Shown here: piece after piece, positions 43,259 through 51,934 of the stretch
How the letters are laid out: the number at the start of each line of letters is the position of its first letter
How positions within the stretch are numbered: the first letter of the stretch is position 1
NCBI GenBank assembly: GCA_029100405.1
Contig: JAQXPG010000078.1
Span: 1-64,000, forward strand
From: Lachnospiraceae bacterium
GTDB taxonomy: Bacteria; Bacillota; Clostridia; Lachnospirales; Lachnospiraceae
DNA length: 64,000 nucleotides
Direction of reading: 5' to 3'
The notes under the pieces: generated by a model
What the model was told of the DNA's origin: nothing
What the model saw: only the letters and a program-made list of their open reading frames with translations
Databases searched by the model: none
Translations under genes and position numbers: made by a program

Positions 43259-44350
43259 TTATGACTTAGCCTTTTGACCTTTTTCTCTTCTCTCGGCAAT
43301 CAGGCGATCCAATTCGATTTTTAATTCCTCTAAGAGATCTTCCTCAGGAACTTTACGAAGTACTTTGCCATGTTCTAAGATCAAGCCCTCGCCCTTGCCT
43401 CCGGCGATACCGAGATCCGCCTCTCTGGCTTCTCCCGGGCCATTCACAACGCAGCCCATGACAGCAACCTTGAGATCCAGTTGGATATCCTTCACCATAT
43501 CACTCACTTTATTTGCAAGACCGATCAAATCAATCTGGGTTCTCCCGCAGGTCGGACAGGATACCACCTCTACACCGCCGGAACGAAGACCGAGTGTCTT
43601 TAGGATCAGCCGGGCCGAACGAACCTCATCTTCGGGATCTCCGGTCAGAGAAACCCGGATCGTATCGCCGATTCCCTGAGACAGGATCAGAGAGAGTCCG
43701 ATGGCCGATTTGATATTTCCGGCTGTCACATTGCCGGCCTCGGTAATACCTACATGAAGAGGATGATCGGTCTGATCTCTGATCAATTCATGTGCCTTGA
43801 CACACATCATAACATCCGATGATTTAATGGAGATCACCAGATTGTCATAACCCATATCTTCAATGATCCGAACCTTATCCAGAGCAGACTCCACCAGGCC
43901 TTGGGCCGTCACTCCGCCGTATTTCTCGATCAGATCCTTCTCCAGGGATCCGGAATTCACCCCGACCCGAATCGGAAGATTCCTTTCCCTGCAGGCATCA
44001 ACAACTGCCCGAATCCTTTCTTCGGAACCGATGTTACCCGGATTGATCCGGATCTTATCTGCCCCGTTTTCAATGGCTAAAAGTGCCAGTCGATAATCAA
44101 AGTGGATATCCGCAACCAGTGGAATATGAATTCTTTTTTTGATTTCAGAAATGGCTCTTGCCGCTTCCTTCGTCGGAACGGCACAGCGGATAATGTCGCA
44201 GCCGGCTTTCTCCAATCGAAGGATCTGAGCTACCGTCGCCTCCACATTCTCCGTCGGCGTATTGGTCATGGATTGGATCAAAATCGGATGGTTTCCACCG
44301 ATCACCCGGTCGCCGATCCTTACTTCTCTGGTTTTCATCCGTTCAAACAT
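43259..44350 (-). CDS. ispG: 4-hydroxy-3-methylbut-2-en-1-yl diphosphate synthase
   Basis: Penultimate MEP-pathway enzyme; reduces MEcPP to HMBPP with a 4Fe-4S cluster. The TIM-barrel N-terminus shows IQSMTNTPTENVEATVAQI and VADIHFDYRLALLA; the cluster domain has VVSCPTCGRTQIDL and MGCVVNGPGEAREADLGIAG with its cysteines. 363 residues, normal. It lies between rseP and polC, 17 bases after rseP. Confidence 0.96.
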   Translation of the reverse strand: MFERMKTREVRIGDRVIGGNHPILIQSMTNTPTENVEATVAQILRLEKAGCDIIRCAVPTKEAARAISEIKKRIHIPLVADIHFDYRLALLAIENGADKIRINPGNIGSEERIRAVVDACRERNLPIRVGVNSGSLEKDLIEKYGGVTAQGLVESALDKVRIIEDMGYDNLVISIKSSDVMMCVKAHELIRDQTDHPLHVGITEAGNVTAGNIKSAIGLSLILSQGIGDTIRVSLTGDPEDEVRSARLILKTLGLRSGGVEVVSCPTCGRTQIDLIGLANKVSDMVKDIQLDLKVAVMGCVVNGPGEAREADLGIAGGKGEGLILEHGKVLRKVPEEDLLEELKIELDRLIAERREKGQKAKS

Positions 44351-44367
44351 TCCTTATTTGTCTCCTC

Positions 44368-45411
44368 TCAGAAAAGCTTTGTGATATCACTGATCATGAC
44401 AAGTACCATAAAGCCCATTAGAATAGCAAATCCGGCGAAATTGACTGCCCCTTCCAACTTTTCGGGTGCCCTCTTCTTCGTGATCATCTCCACCAGAAGG
44501 AAGACCAGCCGTCCTCCATCCAGAGCCGGGAAAGGAAGAAGATTCATAACACCCAGATTTGCCGACAGAAGGACCGTCAGATTCAGCATCTCCATGACTG
44601 CTAAGAAGACGCTGACCGCCAGGGATTGTTCATAGGCATCTCCTATCGTTTTCACGATACCGACCGGGCCGGACATATCGGTGACTCCGAGCTGACCGGT
44701 GAAAAGCATCTTTAAGGAGCCGAAGGTCACATAGATCAGATAGCGGACCTGGTAGGCGCCGTAACGCAACGCTCCGAAGATATTGGTCCGAACGCTCGTC
44801 GTTCCTCCCTGGATTCCAAGCAGATAGACCTTACTTTCCTTATCATAGCGGGGACTGATGTCATAGGTCTTTTTTACGGTCTTCCCTTTCGATTCCCGCT
44901 CGACTGTCACAGATAAGGGTTTCCCGCTGTGCAGCATCGTATAAGCCCGCACTTCTCCATAGAAATGAATGTGATAGCCGTTGATGTCCGTGATCTGGTC
45001 GCCGGCTTTTATTCCCGCTTCCGCTGCCGGATAGCCGTCCATCAGCTTTTCAATTTTGGCTGGCTGATAACCGACACAAGCGACAAGGATCACAGCTAAA
45101 ATGTAGGCCAATAGAAAATTAAAGACAGGGCCCGCTAGCACGACCAGAAAGCGCTGCCAGGCAGGCTTCTTCTGAAAAGAGCGCTCGTCGGACGTATCCT
45201 GATCCTCTCCTTCCATGACGCAGGCGCCGCCGAAGGGAAGCAGATGGACAGAGAAAAGCGTCTCCCCTCTTTGAAAGCCAAACAATCTCGGACCCAGTCC
45301 CAGCATGAATTCATTGACACGGATCCCGCAGCGTTTGGCCACGAAATAATGTCCGAATTCATGGAATATGACAATGAAACTGAAGATCAGTACCGCAATG
45401 ATTATTTTCAA
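44368..45411 (-). CDS. rseP: Site-2 zinc metalloprotease (RseP/RasP family)
   Basis: Intramembrane protease that cuts anti-sigma factors and leftover signal peptides. HExxH zinc motif in FHEFGHYFVAKRCG (about residues 17-30), LDG-type third ligand in NLLPFPALDGGRLVFLL near the C-terminus, PDZ domain in between (AGIKAGDQITDINGYHI), and several membrane segments. 347 residues. The start codon is TTG at 45411 with GAGG about 9 bases upstream. It lies between dxr and ispG, the usual Firmicutes position. Confidence 0.95.
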   Translation of the reverse strand: MKIIIAVLIFSFIVIFHEFGHYFVAKRCGIRVNEFMLGLGPRLFGFQRGETLFSVHLLPFGGACVMEGEDQDTSDERSFQKKPAWQRFLVVLAGPVFNFLLAYILAVILVACVGYQPAKIEKLMDGYPAAEAGIKAGDQITDINGYHIHFYGEVRAYTMLHSGKPLSVTVERESKGKTVKKTYDISPRYDKESKVYLLGIQGGTTSVRTNIFGALRYGAYQVRYLIYVTFGSLKMLFTGQLGVTDMSGPVGIVKTIGDAYEQSLAVSVFLAVMEMLNLTVLLSANLGVMNLLPFPALDGGRLVFLLVEMITKKRAPEKLEGAVNFAGFAILMGFMVLVMISDITKLF

Positions 45412-45445
45412 TAAAGTATCCTCATTTGTATTACAATCCTACATT

Positions 45446-46594
45446 TCAGATCTTCGCAGCATGAAGGACAGCCTCTCCGGCTTCCTTTTCCGTTTCCAGA
45501 ATCTCTTCCAGAGACGGATCCGGACGGAAGGTCACATCTTCCATCGCTGCCTGGATCAGATCCGGAATCTCTAAGAATTCGATCTTTCGATCCAGAAGCA
45601 GGGCCACTGCCTTCTCATTTGCAGCATTGAATACCGTCGGAATATTACCTCCCCGGTCCATGGCCTCATAGGCCAGTCCGAGACCGCGGAAAGTCTCCAT
45701 GTCCGGTTTCTCAAATGTAAGGCATCCCAGGGAAAAGAGGTCAAGCTCCGGAAGATCCAGAGGCAGGCGGTCCGGATAGCTCAAGGCGTAGGCAATGGGA
45801 ATTCTCATATCCGGTATTCCAAGTTGACCAATCACTGCCCCATCTTCAAATTCCACAGCAGAATGAAGGATACTCTCCGGATGAACCAGAACCTGAATCT
45901 CTTCTCTTTTGACACCGAAAAGCCAGCCGGCTTCCATGACTTCCAAGCCTTTATTGACCAGTCCTGCTGAGTCAATCGTCACCTTGGCACCCATATCCCA
46001 GTTGGGATTCTTTAAGACCTCTTCCAGCCTGACGTGCAAGAGATCCTCTCGCTTTTTCCCTCGGAAAGTGCCTCCGGATGCGGTAAGAAGGATCTTCTTT
46101 AAGCGTTTCTTCGGGCTTCCCTGAAGAGACTGGAAAATCGCCGAATGCTCGCTGTCAACCGGCAGGATCTCGGCATGATATTTCTTAGCCATAGGCATGA
46201 TCAGATGCCCTGCCGTAACCAGTGTTTCCTTATTGGCCAAACCGATCTTCTTCCCTGCCCGAATGGCTGCCATCGTCGGTTTAATTCCAAGCATACCAAC
46301 GATACCGGTAATTAAAATATCCGATGCCGGATCTTCTGCCACCCGGATCAAGCCCTCCATGCCGCTGTAAACCGGAAGCGAGAGATCCTTCAGACGGGTG
46401 CGAAGATCCAAAGCCTTCTCTTCTTCCCAGACGGAAACAAAAGCCGGATGAAATTCCCGCACTTCTTTTTCCAACTGGTCTATATTTCTCCCGCAGGATA
46501 AACTTGTCACTTCATAAGCTTCCGGATGCTGTCGTATGACATCCAGAGTCTGGGTCCCGATCGAACCGGTAGCCCCTAAAATTGCAACTTTCAT
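45446..46594 (-). CDS. dxr: 1-deoxy-D-xylulose 5-phosphate reductoisomerase
   Basis: First committed MEP-pathway enzyme, NADPH-dependent. N-terminal ILGATGSIGTQTLDVIRQHP, the central GLANKETLVTAG and the metal/substrate block PVDSEHSAIFQSLQG, KILLTASGG and NWDMGAKVTIDSAG are standard. 382 residues. The ATG at 46594 uses GGAG, which is part of the last copy of a 15-bp tandem repeat upstream. With ispG here and ispH at 10710, three of the seven pathway genes are in this window. Confidence 0.96.
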   Translation of the reverse strand: MKVAILGATGSIGTQTLDVIRQHPEAYEVTSLSCGRNIDQLEKEVREFHPAFVSVWEEEKALDLRTRLKDLSLPVYSGMEGLIRVAEDPASDILITGIVGMLGIKPTMAAIRAGKKIGLANKETLVTAGHLIMPMAKKYHAEILPVDSEHSAIFQSLQGSPKKRLKKILLTASGGTFRGKKREDLLHVRLEEVLKNPNWDMGAKVTIDSAGLVNKGLEVMEAGWLFGVKREEIQVLVHPESILHSAVEFEDGAVIGQLGIPDMRIPIAYALSYPDRLPLDLPELDLFSLGCLTFEKPDMETFRGLGLAYEAMDRGGNIPTVFNAANEKAVALLLDRKIEFLEIPDLIQAAMEDVTFRPDPSLEEILETEKEAGEAVLHAAKI

Positions 46595-46605
46595 ATGAAC
46601 TCCAA

Positions 46606-46676
46606 AATACTTCCATCCAAAAGACTTCCATTCGAAAGACTTCCAATCGAAATACTTCCATCCGACATACTTCTGA
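46606..46676. repeat. 15-bp tandem repeat between cdsA and dxr
   Basis: Four full copies and a partial fifth of the consensus AAKACTTCCATTCGA (units start at 46606, 46621, 46636, 46651 and 46666). Each has one to three changes. Period 15 is five codons, so frames stay open and would encode RMEVF-like or NTSIR-like pentapeptides, but no start or ribosome site supports translation. It lies in the transcribed spacer immediately before dxr. Confidence 0.9.
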
Positions 46677-46744
46677 TGTCAGGGAAATGGTCCTCCCCAA
46701 CAGCATAGGATCGATTGAAATTTTATCCTTTGAAATCTGTAAGA

Positions 46745-47545
46745 TCAAACCAGATAGACTGCCAGGAAGTAAATGATCGGCGCCGTGATGATCACGCTGT
46801 CGAAACGGTCAAGGATACCGCCGTGTCCCGGGATCAGCTTACCGTAATCTTTGATATCATAGTTTCTCTTGATGGCAGATGCTGCCAGATCACCAATCAT
46901 GGAGATCAAAGCGCCGACTGCGGAAATCAATCCTAAGATCAGGATCTCCCGGCCACCGATCTGCATCTGGCTTTTAAAAATCAGACTGTAAATCAATGTC
47001 AGAAGGAAAGCCCCGGCGACACCGCCAATAGCACCTTCGACAGATTTTTTCGGACTTAAGACCGGTGCCATCTTATGCTTTCCAAACAGGCGGCCCACAC
47101 AATAAGCGCAGGTATCACAGCCCCAGGAGCAGAGGAAGATCAGCCAGACAATGTATTTGCCATTTGTGATCTCACGAGTCTGATAGATGAAGGACAGCAT
47201 GATCGAGACATAGAATACGCCGAAAAAAGACGCCATGATCTGTCTGGAATGATATTTAGGATAGGTCAGGACAAAGCAGGCCAGAAGCAGAATCAAAAAG
47301 GCAATGACCAGAATCTCCAGATTGGGGAGAAAGTGATATAAGAGGTCAAAGTAGTAAAGGACGGTAAAAAGATAACCCAATATACCGACCGGCTTCTTAT
47401 TGATATCAAATACTCGATAGAGTTCCATGAGGCCAACCAGGGAAATGGCGCAAGTCGATGCGAGAAGAACCCTTCCTCCCGTAATAATAAAAAGTAAAGC
47501 CAGAGCGACCAGAACAATGCCGCTTAATAATCTGGTTCGAAACAT
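46745..47545 (-). CDS. cdsA: Phosphatidate cytidylyltransferase
   Basis: Membrane enzyme making CDP-diacylglycerol for phospholipid synthesis. I use the ATG at 47545 (MFRTRLLSGIVLV) with AAAGGAG at 5-base spacing. Multiple hydrophobic segments are followed by the signature near the C-terminus, LSPKKSVEGAIGGVAGAF and DYGKLIPGHGGILDRFDSV. About 266 residues. Between uppS and dxr with a longer than usual 150-base spacer to dxr. Confidence 0.95.
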   Translation of the reverse strand: MFRTRLLSGIVLVALALLFIITGGRVLLASTCAISLVGLMELYRVFDINKKPVGILGYLFTVLYYFDLLYHFLPNLEILVIAFLILLLACFVLTYPKYHSRQIMASFFGVFYVSIMLSFIYQTREITNGKYIVWLIFLCSWGCDTCAYCVGRLFGKHKMAPVLSPKKSVEGAIGGVAGAFLLTLIYSLIFKSQMQIGGREILILGLISAVGALISMIGDLAASAIKRNYDIKDYGKLIPGHGGILDRFDSVIITAPIIYFLAVYLV

Positions 47546-47644
47546 AAAATCTCCTTTCAATTTTGGCAATGATCGTTCGAATGTCTGAGCCGGGAAAAAC
47601 CAACCGGATATGGTATTTCCATCAAATCTTCATCGTATTCTGCA

Positions 47645-48343
47645 TTAAAGTCCCCCGAAGCGGCGGTTTCTCCTGTCATATTCTTCCACTGCCTCTTTCA
47701 GGCAGGCTGCATTGAAGTCCGGCCAGGGAGTCTTGGTGAAATAGAATTCTGAATATGCAAGCTGCCAGAGGAGATAGTTGGACAGCCGTTCTTCTCCGCT
47801 GGTCCGAATCATAAAGTCCGGATCAGGAATTCCTGCCGTATCCATATGAGAGGACAGATCTTCTTCTGTCAGATCCTCCGGCTGCTTTCCGGCATCCATA
47901 AGGTCTCGCATGGCTTTTCTGGCCGCACGCGTGATCTCATCCCGGCTGCCGTAATTGATAGCAATCTGAAGATTCAGGCCGGTAAAGTCCTTCGACAGGT
48001 CTTCCAACTGGTCAATTGCCTTCTTTAAGCTTTCCGGCAGACCTTCCGGATCTCCGAGAATGCGGACCCGCATATTATTTTCTACGGAAAGTTTCATACA
48101 TTTCTTTAAATAAGTTCCGAGCAGTTTCATTAGAGTAGAAACCTCATCCGACGGACGTTTCCAGTTTTCCGTAGAAAAAGCATAAAGCGTCAGATATTTG
48201 ATTCCAATATCGTCCGCAGCCTTGCAGATCACTTCCACATTTTTGGCACCGGCTGCATGTCCATAAGTCCGGGGCATGCCCTTGGCCTTGGCCCAGCGTC
48301 CGTTTCCATCCAGAATAATTGCAACATGTTCCGGAATCTTCAT
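47645..48343 (-). CDS. uppS: Isoprenyl (undecaprenyl diphosphate) synthase
   Basis: Makes the C55 lipid carrier for cell-wall synthesis. The ATG at 48343 (MKIPEHVAIILDGNGRWAKA) has GGAGG at 5-base spacing; the first motif includes the catalytic Asp. Others: YGHAAGAKNVEVI, LTLYAFSTENWKRP, INYGSRDEI and the C-terminal DFMIRTSGEERLSNYLLWQ. About 232 residues. It uses the isoprenoid units supplied by Dxr/IspG/IspH. Confidence 0.96.
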   Translation of the reverse strand: MKIPEHVAIILDGNGRWAKAKGMPRTYGHAAGAKNVEVICKAADDIGIKYLTLYAFSTENWKRPSDEVSTLMKLLGTYLKKCMKLSVENNMRVRILGDPEGLPESLKKAIDQLEDLSKDFTGLNLQIAINYGSRDEITRAARKAMRDLMDAGKQPEDLTEEDLSSHMDTAGIPDPDFMIRTSGEERLSNYLLWQLAYSEFYFTKTPWPDFNAACLKEAVEEYDRRNRRFGGL

Positions 48344-48416
48344 ATATTCCTCCATGATAAAGTACGAGGACACAAGAAACCCTCGTGCCCTCGTAAGTCT
48401 GTTCTATCGTCCAATA

Positions 48417-48971
48417 TCAGACAGTCATGATTTCCTTGATTTTTTCCTCAATCAGACCATCCACTTTCTTCGTGAACTCGTCTGTCATCTTCTGCACCTC
48501 GGTTTCCTGATCCTTCTCTTCATCTTCGGAAATTTCAGAAGCCTTTTGTGCCTTCTTTAAAGCGTCCATAGCATCCCGGCGGATATTTCGAACAGCGACC
48601 TTGGCCTCCTCACCTTTTTTCTTGATGTCCTTGGCCAGATCCTTACGATGTTCCTCTGTGAGATCCGGGAAAACCAGACGAATGGTCTTGCCATCATTGG
48701 TCGGATTGATTCCGACATCAGAGATCATGATTGCCTTTTCAATCTCCTTCAAAAGGCTTGGATCCCAGGGCTGGATCTGGATCATGCGGGGTTCCGGAAC
48801 GGTAACATTGGCTACCTGCTGAATCGGTGTCTCGGCTCCGTAATAGCTGACCATGACCCGGTCTAAGACATGAGGGTTGGCACGGCCTGCACGAATCGCA
48901 TTGAGTTCTTCCTTGAGATTCAGGATACTCTTCTCCATACGGTCTTTATTTTCAGATAAATTCACTGCCAT
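48417..48971 (-). CDS. frr: Ribosome recycling factor
   Basis: Splits post-termination ribosomes with EF-G. 184 residues, three-helix bundle plus small domain: RAGRANPHVLDRVMVSYYGA, TPIQQVANVTVPEPRMIQIQ (start of domain II) and RKDLAKDIKKKGEEAKVAVR. Standard order pyrH-frr-uppS. 87 bases separate it from pyrH, with a small A/T-rich spacer. Confidence 0.97.
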   Translation of the reverse strand: MAVNLSENKDRMEKSILNLKEELNAIRAGRANPHVLDRVMVSYYGAETPIQQVANVTVPEPRMIQIQPWDPSLLKEIEKAIMISDVGINPTNDGKTIRLVFPDLTEEHRKDLAKDIKKKGEEAKVAVRNIRRDAMDALKKAQKASEISEDEEKDQETEVQKMTDEFTKKVDGLIEEKIKEIMTV

Positions 48972-49058
48972 AATGATTCTCCTTGATCATTTTTAAAATT
49001 TAAGAGCTGCAGTTTTGATCTTTTTCATCAAGATGTCATGCCGGAATTCTATTGCATT

Positions 49059-49766
49059 TCAAGCTGTAATGGAAGTTCCGTCAAAATCCTGATTCAATGC
49101 TGCCTTCAGAATACCATCTTCTTCCGAAAGGGCAAAAACCTTGAGCGGCATTTTATTCTCCAGGCACATAATGGAAGCGGTCAGATCGATGACACCGAGT
49201 TTCTGATCAACAAGGTCCTGAATCGGAAGCCTGTCATACTTCTTTGCATTGGGGTTGGTCTTGGGATCGGAATCGTAGACACCATCGATTGCCTTGGCAA
49301 GAAGGATCTGATCCGCACCGATCTCAACAGCGCGAAGAACCGTGGCTGTATCGGTCGAGAAGTATGGATGTCCTGTGCCGCCTGCAAAGAAGGTCACTTT
49401 TCCGGCATCCAAGGCGGTATTAACAGCATCAATGTCAAAAAGATGGCTGAAAGCGCCACAGACAAAGGGAGTGTAGATCTCGGTCTTCATTCCCTCCCCA
49501 CGGAAAATGTCTGATACATAGATACAGTTCATAACGGTAGCCAGCATACCAATCTGATCTGCCTTGGAACGGGTCAGTTCTTCTCCGGTACGCCCTCTCC
49601 AGAAATTTCCACCGCCGATGACGATTCCGACAGAGAAGTCGTGATCGATCAGTTTCTTTACTTCCTTTGCGACGGTCCGAACCGTCATTTCATCAAAACC
49701 GGTATGCTTCTCTCCCGCCAGAGCTTCACCGCTCAGTTTCAGGAGAACACGTTTCTTATTACTCAT
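49059..49766 (-). CDS. pyrH: Uridylate kinase
   Basis: Phosphorylates UMP to UDP. Amino-acid-kinase fold: VLLKLSGEALAGE at the N-terminus, VIGGGNFWRGRTGE, and GTGHPYFSTDTATVLRAVEI. 235 residues. First gene of the large cluster leading to polC, with its own promoter (49854-49883). A 6-bp inverted repeat GACGGA/TCCGTC lies in its leader. Confidence 0.97.
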   Translation of the reverse strand: MSNKKRVLLKLSGEALAGEKHTGFDEMTVRTVAKEVKKLIDHDFSVGIVIGGGNFWRGRTGEELTRSKADQIGMLATVMNCIYVSDIFRGEGMKTEIYTPFVCGAFSHLFDIDAVNTALDAGKVTFFAGGTGHPYFSTDTATVLRAVEIGADQILLAKAIDGVYDSDPKTNPNAKKYDRLPIQDLVDQKLGVIDLTASIMCLENKMPLKVFALSEEDGILKAALNQDFDGTSITA

Positions 49767-49853
49767 TTTTTCATCCCCTTTGCATCTTTCTATTGGACGG
49801 ACACCCGACTTTGTATATCCGTCAAAGCGCGAATTTCTTAAAAGCCAAAATCT

Positions 49854-49883
49854 ATCTTACCATAAGAATACTTTCCTTTTCAA
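49854..49883 (-). promoter_or_regulatory. Promoter of the pyrH-frr-uppS operon
   Basis: Minus strand: TTGAAA (49878-49883), 18-base spacer, TAAGAT (49854-49859), with a TGG extension before the -10 box. The -35 box begins immediately after the stop codon of the upstream binding-protein gene. Confidence 0.7.
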
Positions 49884-50945
49884 TTACTTCAGGCTCAGAA
49901 ACTGATCGACATTATCGATGGTCACTTTCCGGTAGTCGACATAGGTGCTCTTTCCATCCGTCATGGAGAGTCCCCTGAGGTCTTTCCCTTCAAAGGCACG
50001 GACAGCAATATCCATAACCTTATCCGCCTGCGTCTTGCCATCATTATAGACAGTCCCCTGAATCAGTCCTTTCTTAATATCCGAAAGGACTTCTTTCGCC
50101 CCATCTACACCGAAGATCACCGGATAAGAAGTTCTCGAGAGATTCCTTTTCTGCAAGGCATCCAAAACGCCGAGTGCCATATCATCATTATTGCAGAGCA
50201 CCAGTTCAATCGAATTTCCATAGCTTTCTAAGAGCTGATTCATCTTATTTTCTGCCTGGAGCCTGCTCCAATTGGCTACCTCATAGGACAATTTATCCAA
50301 AGGAATTCCGTTATCCAAAATGGTATTGATCGATCGGTCTGTCCGGATGATTGCATCCTGATGGTTAATTTCCCCGCGTAAAACCACATATTGGATCTTC
50401 CCATCATGATTTCGATCCACTTCCGGATGCTGCTTCAAATACTCCACACACTCCTGGCCCTGGATCTGGCCGGACTGGGCAGCCCTTGCTCCAACATAAT
50501 AGAGCCCGTTCCAGCGGTTCAGGTCCTGCAAAACCAGCTCACGATTGAAGAAGATCACCGGGATATTATTCTTCTTGGCCATATCGATAATATCCATGGG
50601 ATCATTTCGGTCCACAAGATTCACGGCCAGAACATTACAGCCATTGTCGATCAGGTCCTCCACCTGGTCATCCTGAATATTTTGTTTGCTTCTCGCATAA
50701 CGAACAGAAACTGTAATCTGAAGCTTTTCGCCGGAAGTTTTTGATCTCTTCTTCGCCTGGGCAATCAGTTCATCGGTGATCTCTTTTAAAAAGAGATCTC
50801 CTTCATCGTAGATCACGACCCCAAGCTTCAGTCTTTTTACATCCGACGTTTCGACGGTGCCGCAGGAAACAAGACAAACTGTCAAAGCGATCATAAGAAG
50901 GGCGGAAAGAAAACGCCTTCCATTGTTCTTAAAAAAGGTTTTCAT
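49884..50945 (-). CDS. Galactose/glucose-binding-like lipoprotein, ordinary domain order
   Basis: Extracellular sugar-binding lipoprotein (signal peptide and lipobox LVSC, Cys about residue 28). Type-1 periplasmic-binding fold in the canonical order of the glucose/galactose-binding protein. Positions match known sugar contacts of E. coli GGBP: D50/F52 (EGDLF), N134 (FFNRE), H195/D197/R201 (NHQDAIIR), W226, N252 (CNNDD), D281 (GVDG) and N301 (YNDG). A Ca2+-loop DRNHDGKIQ is at about 177-185. It is the fourth gene of the two-component unit, not next to a permease, so it probably presents sugar to the histidine kinase rather than feeding the transporter. Confidence 0.88.
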   Translation of the reverse strand: MKTFFKNNGRRFLSALLMIALTVCLVSCGTVETSDVKRLKLGVVIYDEGDLFLKEITDELIAQAKKRSKTSGEKLQITVSVRYARSKQNIQDDQVEDLIDNGCNVLAVNLVDRNDPMDIIDMAKKNNIPVIFFNRELVLQDLNRWNGLYYVGARAAQSGQIQGQECVEYLKQHPEVDRNHDGKIQYVVLRGEINHQDAIIRTDRSINTILDNGIPLDKLSYEVANWSRLQAENKMNQLLESYGNSIELVLCNNDDMALGVLDALQKRNLSRTSYPVIFGVDGAKEVLSDIKKGLIQGTVYNDGKTQADKVMDIAVRAFEGKDLRGLSMTDGKSTYVDYRKVTIDNVDQFLSLK

Positions 50946-50971
50946 CGTTTATTCACCTATTTTCCCTGTAT

Positions 50972-51934
50972 TCAAAGATTATGCGAGATAATATAAAGCA
51001 TATCCTGATTTTCCTTTTTCATAAGATCTCTCATTCGTAAAAGCCGAACCGGAATCTTATGATTGCTTTCTTTGAGAAGGGAAACTTTAGAGAAAGCGGT
51101 GAAGCTTCTGGCGGCCTCATATCCCATATCGAAATCGTTCGGGAAGACCAGACCCTGAAGATTCCCTTCATCCAACTGGTAAACGGCATTCATGCCCCGG
51201 CCGAAGCCATAGAGAACCGCTCGATTCAGATCGCCATTCTTTTTCATCTGTGTCGAAAGTTCAATCTGTCTGTCATCCAAAGCGACGATGATTTCCGTTC
51301 GGTTTCGGAATTCTGAGATCTTACTTGTGACCTCTTCGTCCGAAGCAGATCCAAGTTCCCAGGAAAATGTCACTCCGCTGCCTTTCAGACCTTCTTTTAA
51401 CCCTAAAAACAGCTCCTTCTCGCTTTGATCCGCCGGATTTGACCGAAGAACTCCCAAATGCTTTTCGCTCAGATTCGAAGAATAATCCGTAAGGATCATC
51501 CCGGCCAGTTGTTTCCCGTTCTCTCTGGAATCGTTTTGTGTCGTCCGAACTTTCTTGGTATGACCATTTCCCAGAAAAGCCAGGGGAGTCCGACGAGCCA
51601 GTGTTCGAATCTCTTTTTCTGCCTCTCCATTCAGCGGCCAGACAAGAAGTCCGTTCGTTCCCTCTGCCAGGGTTTCTTTCACGATCGAAGTCTCATCCTC
51701 TGCAGATTCAAAGCTTCCGGTAGAGATAAAATTCAGGCGGATCCCGGCTTCCGAAGCTCCTGCCTTCAGCCCGCCCTTCAGGGCGGTCCATTTTTCATTT
51801 TCCGAATCTTCCAGAATCACAGCAACCTCTTTCATCTTAGGAGCTGAATTTCCCCACATCAGCTTCGCCAGAAAGAAAACAGTCAGACCGACAAGAATCA
51901 ATTCTGAGATGAGAAAACCCTTCTTTCCCTTCAT
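50972..51934 (-). CDS. Membrane-anchored type-1 periplasmic-binding-fold protein
   Basis: 320 residues: a single N-terminal membrane helix (about 8-26, ISELILVGLTVFFLAKLMWG), no lipobox, then a type-1 binding-protein domain (EVAVILEDSENEKWTALKGG, TNGLLVWPLNG, VLRSNP, ALDDRQIELSTQ, GLVFPNDFDMGYEAARSF). It lacks the clear sugar-contact residues of the neighbouring galactose-binding proteins. It overlaps the kinase stop by four bases. It may be a bridging or sensing partner of the kinase. I do not recognise a specific family. Confidence 0.75.
   Translation of the reverse strand: MKGKKGFLISELILVGLTVFFLAKLMWGNSAPKMKEVAVILEDSENEKWTALKGGLKAGASEAGIRLNFISTGSFESAEDETSIVKETLAEGTNGLLVWPLNGEAEKEIRTLARRTPLAFLGNGHTKKVRTTQNDSRENGKQLAGMILTDYSSNLSEKHLGVLRSNPADQSEKELFLGLKEGLKGSGVTFSWELGSASDEEVTSKISEFRNRTEIIVALDDRQIELSTQMKKNGDLNRAVLYGFGRGMNAVYQLDEGNLQGLVFPNDFDMGYEAARSFTAFSKVSLLKESNHKIPVRLLRMRDLMKKENQDMLYIISHNL

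Noticed and set aside
46512..46748. Small minus-strand frame with RMEVF pentapeptide repeats
   Set aside because: The repeats follow from the 15-bp DNA repeat; there is no ribosome site, and the frame overlaps dxr out of frame.
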